Below are positions 25,789 to 32,792 of a stretch of 32,792 nt of DNA, piece after piece (positions within the stretch are counted from its first letter, which is position 1; every line of letters begins with the position of its first letter). Both the position numbers and the translations under genes were made by a program. The stretch comes from an uncultured Bacteroidales bacterium (GTDB lineage Bacteria; Bacteroidota; Bacteroidia; Bacteroidales; UBA932), in NCBI GenBank assembly GCA_946616285.1, contig CAMOIT010000009.1:1-32792 (forward strand), read 5' to 3'. The notes beneath the pieces were generated by a model that was not told where the DNA came from, made no database searches, and worked only from the letters and a program-made list of their open reading frames with translations.

Positions 25789-28700
25789 ATGAGTTTTGTA
25801 CACCTTCACGTCCACACCCAGTACTCCATCCTGGACGGGCAAGCCTCCATAGAAAACCTTTTCAACCGGGCCGAAGAACTTGGCATGCCTGCCCTTGCCA
25901 TTACGGACCACGGCAACATGTACGGCGTAATGGAATTCTTCAAATACGCCGGAAAGCACCCCAATATCAAGCCCATAATAGGCTGCGAGATATATGTGTC
26001 CAAAGGGGACCACAGGGTAAAGGAAAAAGGCTATTATCACCTCATCCTTCTGGCAAAGAACTACCAGGGATACCTCAACCTTGTCAAAATAGTGTCGGAG
26101 GGGCACGTGAACGGCATGTACTACAGGCCCCGCGTAAGCCATGAAGTAATAGAAAAGTACCACGAAGGGCTTATCTGTTCTTCGGCCTGCATAGCCGGCG
26201 AGGTGCCGCGCGCCATACTGGCCCGCGACGAAAAAGCCATCGAAAACGCCATCCTGTGGCATAAAAGGGTCTTCGGCGATGACTATTACCTGGAGGTGAT
26301 GAAGCACAAGACGGAGGTCCCCGGCCTTTCCAATGACCTTTACCAGCAGCAGTGCTTCTATACGGACGAAATCTTCCGCCTCGGGGAAAAGTACGGCGTA
26401 AAGGTCATTGCCACCAACGACGCCCACTTCGTCCGCAAGGAGGACGGTCCCGTGCATGACAGGCTCATCTGCCTCACTACCAACGCCAATATTGACGATC
26501 CCGGCCGCCTGCGCTACACCCAGCAGGAATACCTGAAGAGCGAGGAAGAGATGCTGGCACTGTTCCCGGACCATCCTGAATGCCTTGAAAACACACTGGA
26601 GGTGGCCTCGAAGGTAGAAAGTTACTCCATCAAGCGGGATCCTGTGCTCCCTGTCTTCGAGATTGATCCCGCCTTCATGGCCGATATCGACACATACCTG
26701 GAGAAATACAAGGATATCATCGACGCCGGGCGCTGCGACAAGCACGGCACATACCGCGGGGACGGCTTCTGCCATTCCGTGGCCTACCTGTGCCACCTTA
26801 CGTATAAAGGCGCGCACGAGCGTTACGGCGAAACCCTTAACCAGGAGCAGGAGGAGCGCATAGACTTTGAGCTCAAGACAATATGCCGAATGGGCTTCCC
26901 GGACTACTTCCTTATTGTCCAGGACTATATCGCCGCCTCGCGTGCTATGGGGTCGATGGTGGGCCCCGGCCGTGGCAGCGCTGCAGGCTCTGTTGTGGCC
27001 TACTGCCTCCGTATCACCAATCTGGACCCCATCAAGTACCAGCTCCTGTTCGAGCGTTTCCTTAATCCGGACCGTATCTCCATGCCGGATATAGACGTGG
27101 ACTTCGAAGACCTTACGAAAGCCCACGAATACGTGGAGAAAAAGTACGGCGCGGACCATGTGTCCAGGGTTATCACCTTCGGCACCATGGCGGCGAAAAG
27201 TGCCATCAAGGACGTTGCGCGCATAAGCCAGGTCTCGATCGACGAGAGCAACCGCCTCACCAAGATGGTGCCGGACCGCCTGAGCGAGAAAAAGGAGAAA
27301 GAGTATCCCTTCAACCCCAAACTGGACGAGCTTAAACCCGGTTTCAAGGTGGTTGAAAAGGAAGTCGAAGAAGAAAGGGACGGAGAGAAGGTACTTGTAA
27401 AGAAGACCTTCCAGAAGGGTATGGAGGACGTGGACGTAAAGATTACGCTGAAAAACTGCTACCGTCTGGTGCCGGAGTTCATCGAGGAGCTGAAAAACGG
27501 TCCGGAAATAAATAAAGAGGTCCTGAAATACGCCCAGGCGCTGGAGGGCTGTGTCAGGCAGACTGGCATGCATGCCTGCGCCACTATCATCGGCAGGGGA
27601 GACCTTACCGACTATCTGCCGATGTGCCTTTCCAAGGATAAGGATACCGGCCTGGACGTACGCACCTCGCAGTACGACGGCCACTACATCGAGGACGTGG
27701 GCATGCTCAAGATGGACTTCCTTGGCCTCATTACGCTCCAGATTATCCATAACTGCCTTGACCTTATCAAAGAGCACCACGGGGAAGATATAGACATCGA
27801 GGCCATCCCCATCGACGACAAGCCCACCTTCGAGCTGTATGGACGTGGCGATACAACCGCAGTGTTCCAGTTCGAATCGGACGGCATGCGAAAGTACCTG
27901 CAGCAGCTTCGGCCGGAGCGTTTCGAAGACCTCATCGCTATGAATGCCCTCTACAGGCCCGGCCCCATGGACTACATTCCCAGTTTCATCGCCCGCAAGC
28001 AGGGGGAAGAACCCATCGAGTACGACCTGCCGGAAATGGCCGAATACCTGAAGGATACATACGGCGTAACCGTGTACCAGGAGCAGGTGATGCTTCTGTC
28101 CCAAAAACTGGCCGGCTTCACAAAAGGCGAAGCTGACAAGCTCCGCAAGGCCATGGGCAAGAAGCAGATCGATATACTGAACTCCCTCAAGGACAAGTTC
28201 ATGACCGGCGGCATGGCGAACGGCCATCCGGAAAAGGTCCTGGACAAGATATGGAAAGACTGGGAGAAGTTCGCCCAGTACGCCTTCAACAAGTCCCATT
28301 CTACCTGCTATGCATGGGTCAGTTACCAGACTGGCTGGCTCAAGTGCCACTATCCGTCGGAATTCTTCGCAAGCTGCCTGGACTGTGCCAAGAGCATGGA
28401 CGAAATAGTGAAGATAATGGACGACTGCAAGGGCCACGGCATCAAGGTCCTGAATCCGGACGTGAACGAGAGCGCGGCGCATTTCACCGTGAACAAGGAT
28501 GGAAACGTGCGTTTCGCCCTCGGTTCAATAAAAGGTTTCGGCGCCAATGTTGTGGACGCTATCATTAAGGAAAGGGACGAAAACGGCCTGTTCACGGACA
28601 TTTACGACTTCGTGGAAAGGATGGCCGGCAGCGTCAACCGCAAGAGCTTCGAAAACCTGGTGAATTCCGGCGCCTTCGACAGCTTCGGCCATAAGCGCAG

Positions 28701-29562
28701 TATGTTCTTCCAACCCGGACGCGGCGGGGAGATGTTCCTGGACCTCATCACCCGCTACGGTGACCTTTACAGGCAAGATGCCGATTCAAGCGTCTCGTCC
28801 CTTTTCGGCGAAATGGAGGAGATGAAGCCGGAGCGTCCGCCCGTGCCGGACAACGAAGGGGACATGGACATAATGGAGGTGCTCCAGAGGGAGAAAGACC
28901 TTGTGGGCATGTACCTGAGCTCCCATCCGCTGGACCGCTACGAGTTCGAGATAAAGAACTTCACCACCTGCCAGATGGCCGGCCTGTCGGCCCTTGTGGC
29001 CGATTGCGAGGCCAAGAAAACGCCAACTAAAGTGTATGCGGCCGGCATAGTGACGGATTTCAAGCAGCTCACCACCAAAACCGGCAAGCCGTACTCCAGG
29101 ACAGTGCTTGAAGACTACAGCGGCTCATACGAGCTCACGCTTTTCAGCAAAGAGCACGAGCAGTTCATGCAATACATGCAGCCCAAGGCGGCACTGTTTC
29201 TGGAAGGCGTAATCGAGGAAAAATTCTTCGTCAAGCAGGAAGAAAGGGCACAGGGGAAAACTTCGCCCTATGCCTTCAAGCTCAAGAAAGTTACGCTTCT
29301 GGGCAATGTTTCGGACGATATACTCACGGGTTTCAGCATGAACCTCACCACTCCAATGCTCACCCAGAAGTTCAGGGAAGACCTTGTCCGCGTAGTCAAA
29401 AAGCACAAAGGGAACATTCCCCTGAACCTTTTTCTCTACGACCCCAAGACCAATTACCGCATCCAGTTCTATTCCAAGAAGTTCCAGGTGGCGGTAACGT
29501 CGGATTTCATCCGCGAACTCCGCCAGATAGGCATAGACAGCTACGAAGTCACCCGACGGTAG
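25789..29562 (+). CDS. dnaE: DNA polymerase III subunit alpha
   Basis: PHP start VHLHVHTQYSILDG, polymerase motifs PGRGSAAGSVVAYCL and PDIDVDFED, YRPGPMDYIP, NKSHSTCYAWVSYQTGWLK. Confidence 0.97.
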   Translation: MSFVHLHVHTQYSILDGQASIENLFNRAEELGMPALAITDHGNMYGVMEFFKYAGKHPNIKPIIGCEIYVSKGDHRVKEKGYYHLILLAKNYQGYLNLVKIVSEGHVNGMYYRPRVSHEVIEKYHEGLICSSACIAGEVPRAILARDEKAIENAILWHKRVFGDDYYLEVMKHKTEVPGLSNDLYQQQCFYTDEIFRLGEKYGVKVIATNDAHFVRKEDGPVHDRLICLTTNANIDDPGRLRYTQQEYLKSEEEMLALFPDHPECLENTLEVASKVESYSIKRDPVLPVFEIDPAFMADIDTYLEKYKDIIDAGRCDKHGTYRGDGFCHSVAYLCHLTYKGAHERYGETLNQEQEERIDFELKTICRMGFPDYFLIVQDYIAASRAMGSMVGPGRGSAAGSVVAYCLRITNLDPIKYQLLFERFLNPDRISMPDIDVDFEDLTKAHEYVEKKYGADHVSRVITFGTMAAKSAIKDVARISQVSIDESNRLTKMVPDRLSEKKEKEYPFNPKLDELKPGFKVVEKEVEEERDGEKVLVKKTFQKGMEDVDVKITLKNCYRLVPEFIEELKNGPEINKEVLKYAQALEGCVRQTGMHACATIIGRGDLTDYLPMCLSKDKDTGLDVRTSQYDGHYIEDVGMLKMDFLGLITLQIIHNCLDLIKEHHGEDIDIEAIPIDDKPTFELYGRGDTTAVFQFESDGMRKYLQQLRPERFEDLIAMNALYRPGPMDYIPSFIARKQGEEPIEYDLPEMAEYLKDTYGVTVYQEQVMLLSQKLAGFTKGEADKLRKAMGKKQIDILNSLKDKFMTGGMANGHPEKVLDKIWKDWEKFAQYAFNKSHSTCYAWVSYQTGWLKCHYPSEFFASCLDCAKSMDEIVKIMDDCKGHGIKVLNPDVNESAAHFTVNKDGNVRFALGSIKGFGANVVDAIIKERDENGLFTDIYDFVERMAGSVNRKSFENLVNSGAFDSFGHKRSMFFQPGRGGEMFLDLITRYGDLYRQDADSSVSSLFGEMEEMKPERPPVPDNEGDMDIMEVLQREKDLVGMYLSSHPLDRYEFEIKNFTTCQMAGLSALVADCEAKKTPTKVYAAGIVTDFKQLTTKTGKPYSRTVLEDYSGSYELTLFSKEHEQFMQYMQPKAALFLEGVIEEKFFVKQEERAQGKTSPYAFKLKKVTLLGNVSDDILTGFSMNLTTPMLTQKFREDLVRVVKKHKGNIPLNLFLYDPKTNYRIQFYSKKFQVAVTSDFIRELRQIGIDSYEVTRR

Positions 29563-29574
29563 GAGATTCCGTCA

Positions 29575-29671
29575 GTCCCTGAGCCTGTCGTCGGTCCCTG
29601 AGCCTGTCGTCGGTCCCTGAGCTTGTCGTCGGTCCCTGAGCCTGTCGTCGGTCCCTGAGCCTGTCGAAGGG
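29575..29671. repeat. tandem array of 19-nt GTCCCTGAGCCTGTCGTCG (4 copies) ending in GTCCCTGAGCCTGTCGAAGGG
   Basis: Units at 29575, 29594, 29613 (one C to T), 29632, 29651; between convergent dnaE and the PD40 gene. Confidence 0.92.
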
Positions 29672-31246
29672 CTACTCCTCCTGCCTTGCAGTCCTCACCG
29701 GAATGCCCCTGCCATCCCTGTAGGCCACTATCCTGGCCTCCGGGAAGCCCAGGCAGCGCACTGTGTTCAGGTCTTCCAGGGCGTCGGCATAGCGGGAATA
29801 AGTGCCCACGAAGTAGGTGTAGCGAAGTTGCGTGGAAAGGCGTTCCATCACTGGATTAAGGCCGTTCAGGTCCTCCACTGACGCATGCCGGGGCGAAGAA
29901 AACACTTCAATCTGGTACACCAGGCCGGGAGGAAGGGCATTGTCGGTGGCGAATTTCCCAATCGGCGCAACGCGGAACGACGGCGTATGTGAAGGGCGGG
30001 CCAGTTTTATCTTCAGTTTTCCGCCCATCGGCTTTTTGGAGAAGGTATAACTTAGGCCTGCACCCACGACTTCGCGGTCTCCGCCGCCCGCGCCGGAAAC
30101 AACCCCTGTCTGCAGGAAACTCTGTTCCACCAGACGGATTTCGAGGTTAGTCTCTTCCAGCAGTGCCCGCAGCGGTTTCAGTGCCTCTTCCTTTTTACTT
30201 ATGGCCGATGTAAGGACGGGCAGCTCTTCGGCCGTGGCCTCGGAAAGACTGCTTCTGAGCGCGTCCAGCACCTTTTCGTGCCTGTAGATTGAGTCTCTGA
30301 GGGCCCTCGCTTCCTCCATCTTCCGTACGTAAAGCCGGGTGTTGGCGTTGCCTGGCCGCCCCTCCGACAGGGCCGAAGCGTTGTCTATACGGGAAGGGTC
30401 GTTCATCGGCATAAGGGAAACGATCCGGTCCAGTTCCTTGTAGTCCCGGACCCTTTTCCTGCCCCAGTTCGGCTCTTTTTCAAGGACGTATATGTACACG
30501 CTGTCGGCCGAACAGTCGCGGTTGGACGCAAATAGCGTGTATTCCCCGTCTTCCGTGTCCATCATCAGGAAGTCGTCGGCGGGGGAGTTGAAGGGAAAGC
30601 CAAGGTTAACTGGAGCGCCCCAGGATGCGGTTTCGTCGTCCCAGGGCGATGCGTAAATGTCGAAGCCTCCCATGCCGAAAAGCCCGTCCGATGCGAAGTA
30701 AAGCGTTTTCCCGTCGGGGGAGAGCATGGGAAAAATCTCGCTGCCTGTGGAAAGGATTGCTTCGCCGGCAAGACGCGGCGCTCTCCAAAGGCTGTCAAGG
30801 TCTTCAGTGACGAAAATGCTCAGCGAACCCGCCTTGTCCCTGGCGGTGTAGTAGATTATGTCGCTTTCCTTGGGACAGTAAAGCGGATATCCGGACAGTG
30901 AGTCCAGGGGATTGGGCGAAGTGCGCCACGCCTGGGTTTTCAGCGGATAGAACTGGAAGAAGTCCTTGCGCGAAAAACGCTCCCGGGCCACTACTGTGGG
31001 GTCCGCGCAGAATTCTGTCATGTTCAGTCCGTTCTGCGAAAGGGCGATTTTCCTGTCCAGGGATTCTCTCTCGGCTTCGTTCATTCCGGCTCCGGAGACG
31101 CTCAGATAAAGGTTCATGGCTTCCTGGAAGCGGCATGCGCGGTGCAGGCTGTCGGCCCGGGATATCATCCGCGTATTATCCTGGGCCTGCAGGAGAGTCC
31201 CCGCAGCCCCGAAAAGAAGAAAAAATGCCAGAATAAGCCGCTTCAT
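29672..31246 (-). CDS. PD40 (WD40-like) beta-propeller protein with SPOR-like C-terminus
   Basis: Signal peptide; FPMLSPDGKTLYFASDGLFGMGGFDIYAS; C-terminal YQIEVFSSPRHASVEDLNGL...YFVGTYSRYADALEDLNTVRCLGFPEARIVAY. Confidence 0.75.
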   Translation of the reverse strand: MKRLILAFFLLFGAAGTLLQAQDNTRMISRADSLHRACRFQEAMNLYLSVSGAGMNEAERESLDRKIALSQNGLNMTEFCADPTVVARERFSRKDFFQFYPLKTQAWRTSPNPLDSLSGYPLYCPKESDIIYYTARDKAGSLSIFVTEDLDSLWRAPRLAGEAILSTGSEIFPMLSPDGKTLYFASDGLFGMGGFDIYASPWDDETASWGAPVNLGFPFNSPADDFLMMDTEDGEYTLFASNRDCSADSVYIYVLEKEPNWGRKRVRDYKELDRIVSLMPMNDPSRIDNASALSEGRPGNANTRLYVRKMEEARALRDSIYRHEKVLDALRSSLSEATAEELPVLTSAISKKEEALKPLRALLEETNLEIRLVEQSFLQTGVVSGAGGGDREVVGAGLSYTFSKKPMGGKLKIKLARPSHTPSFRVAPIGKFATDNALPPGLVYQIEVFSSPRHASVEDLNGLNPVMERLSTQLRYTYFVGTYSRYADALEDLNTVRCLGFPEARIVAYRDGRGIPVRTARQEE

Positions 31247-31261
31247 GCCAGGTAATAGACT

Positions 31262-31270
31262 GCAAAATTA
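31262..31270 (-). promoter_or_regulatory. -7 promoter motif TAATTTTGC (minus strand) for the PD40 gene
   Basis: Reverse complement of GCAAAATTA; 15 nt upstream of ATG. Confidence 0.5.
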
Positions 31271-31311
31271 AGAAATACTTCGGAGAAAGTTCGTATATCA
31301 GAAAAAAATTG

Positions 31312-31320
31312 TAACTTTGC
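31312..31320 (+). promoter_or_regulatory. -7 promoter motif TAACTTTGC for secDF
   Basis: Exact TAnnTTTGC upstream of ATG 31390. Confidence 0.6.
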
Positions 31321-31389
31321 AAGCTAATTTCCGGTGTTGTCTACAGACGCGCCGACGCATGGAAATATTAATTTTAAACTATAATAACA

Positions 31390-32792
31390 ATGCAAAGCAA
31401 AGCTTGGATTCGATTCGTAGCAATTCTGCTCGCACTGGCCAGCATCTGGCAGCTCTCCTTTACCGCAATTACGCGTATCCAGGAGAGCAAGGCTGCCAAA
31501 TACGCCGAGGCCCAGGCCCAGCAGTTTGTTGAATCAAACAACGTGCCCGCCGAAATCCGTGAATACGTACAGGATTCCGTGGCCAACATCAGGAACAGAG
31601 CCTACATCGACTCTATCAGCACAGAAAAAGTATTCCTTGGTTACACCTATCAGAGCGTAAAGGAAAAGGAAATCAACCTCGGTCTGGACCTCAAGGGCGG
31701 TATGAACGTCATGCTGCAGGTTCAGCTGGAAGACCTTGTGAAGGCCCTTTCCGGCAACAGCACGGACCCCGATTTCGTCGCAGCTCTCGCACAGGCAAAA
31801 GCCAATAACGTAAACTCCAGCGCAGACTTCATCGGCCTGTTCGCCGAAGCTTGGGAGCAGGTAGCCCCCGGCCGCCGTCTGGCCGAAATCTTCGCCACCT
31901 ACGAACTCCGCGACAAAGTGGCCAACGACGCCACCAACGCACAGGTCGTCAGCGTCATCCGTTCGGAGGCAAAGAGCGCAGTTGACAACTCCTTCAACGT
32001 TCTGCGTAACCGTATCGACCGTTTCGGCGTAACCCAGCCCAATATCCAGCAGGTCGGCAACTCCGGCAAGATCCTCATTGAACTTCCCGGCGTCAAGGAC
32101 CCCGAGCGTGTGCGCAAACTCCTCCAGGGCACCGCATCCCTCGAGTTCTGGCCCACCTTCCAGGGTAACGAAGTAGACCTTTATGCAGTAGACGCACGCG
32201 TAAGCGAGGTTCTTGCAAACCTTGGCGACAGCACCGCCGTTGCAAATCCCCTCTTCCGCGTATTCTCGCCTTCAGGCTGGAACAGCGCCTGCCTCGGCTT
32301 CGCCCAGGGCGTTGATACCGTCACCGTGAACCGTTACCTGGCCATGGCCGCCGACGTCCTTCCCCAGGGCTTCCGCGGCATGTGGTCCGTAAAACCCACC
32401 GACCTGGTAAATGGCAGCAACCTGTACGAACTGGTTGCTATCAAGTCCACCTCCCGTGACGGCAAGGCTCCCCTTGACGGCGGTGTCGTGACCGACGCCC
32501 GCGTCAACTTCAACGGCGCACAGAACGGCGGCAACGGCGCTCCTTCCGTATCCATGACCATGAACGCCGAAGGCGCCTCCATCTGGGCCCGCCTCACCAA
32601 GGACAACATCGGCAAGCAGGTTGCCATCGTCCTGGACGGCCTCGTATATTCCTATCCTACCGTAAACACAGAAATCACCGGCGGCTCTTCCGAAATCACC
32701 GGTAACTTCGACGTTCAGGAAGCCGAAGACCTTGCCAACGTGCTCAAGTCCGGTAAGCTTCCCGCCCCTGCCACCATCATCCAGGAGCAGGT
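31390..32792 (+). CDS. secDF: protein translocase subunit SecDF (3' truncated by window edge)
   Basis: MQSKAWIRFVAILLALASIWQLSFTAITRI...INLGLDLKGGMNVMLQV...LRNRIDRFGVTQPNIQQVGNSGKILIELPGVKDPERVRKLLQGTASLEFW; open to the window end. Confidence 0.95.
   Translation, partial: MQSKAWIRFVAILLALASIWQLSFTAITRIQESKAAKYAEAQAQQFVESNNVPAEIREYVQDSVANIRNRAYIDSISTEKVFLGYTYQSVKEKEINLGLDLKGGMNVMLQVQLEDLVKALSGNSTDPDFVAALAQAKANNVNSSADFIGLFAEAWEQVAPGRRLAEIFATYELRDKVANDATNAQVVSVIRSEAKSAVDNSFNVLRNRIDRFGVTQPNIQQVGNSGKILIELPGVKDPERVRKLLQGTASLEFWPTFQGNEVDLYAVDARVSEVLANLGDSTAVANPLFRVFSPSGWNSACLGFAQGVDTVTVNRYLAMAADVLPQGFRGMWSVKPTDLVNGSNLYELVAIKSTSRDGKAPLDGGVVTDARVNFNGAQNGGNGAPSVSMTMNAEGASIWARLTKDNIGKQVAIVLDGLVYSYPTVNTEITGGSSEITGNFDVQEAEDLANVLKSGKLPAPATIIQEQ

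Noticed and set aside
25774-28482. 902-codon minus-strand ORF antisense to dnaE
   Set aside because: Lies entirely opposite a clearly conserved dnaE; composition (V/H/R-rich, no recognisable domain) is typical of the frame opposite a GC3-rich gene.
29575-29671. CRISPR array
   Set aside because: 19-nt units are contiguous with no spacers; no cas genes in the window.

Overview
The window looks like a Bacteroidales-type chromosomal segment (TAnnTTTGC promoter motifs, fimbrillin/BACON/DUF lipoproteins, DUF4923, fused SecDF). Left part (1-9.9 kb): a cluster of fimbrillin-like lipoproteins and GH16 (laminarinase/beta-glucanase-like) enzymes that share shuffled modules, interrupted by a class-II-like Fic protein and containing two unannotated ~45-50 aa smORFs. 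In one of these genes (995..3640) the GH16 domain is separated from its lipoprotein N-terminus by a single in-frame TGA, followed immediately by a strong nested hairpin. 9.95-10.8 kb: a graveyard of gene fragments (FISUMP-like, ABC ATPase, TonB C-terminus) with REP-like GTCGCAG hairpins. 10.8-15.6 kb (-): a giant TamB-like protein that appears fused to an Omp85/TamA-type beta-barrel. 15.7-24.0 kb: a tightly coupled operon (ABC ATPase, permease, DUF4857-like, TonB-dependent receptor, small lipoprotein, DUF6850-like barrel, BACON/DUF4876-like lipoprotein) with four consecutive 4-nt gene overlaps. 24.0-32.8 kb: divergent ThiL-like protein, DUF4923 protein, dnaE, PD40/SPOR-like protein (-), and secDF (truncated by the window edge). 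Two tandem arrays built from half-palindromes (22305-22398 inside a barrel gene; 29575-29671 intergenic) are also present. All family names come from recognising motifs by eye; no searches were run.
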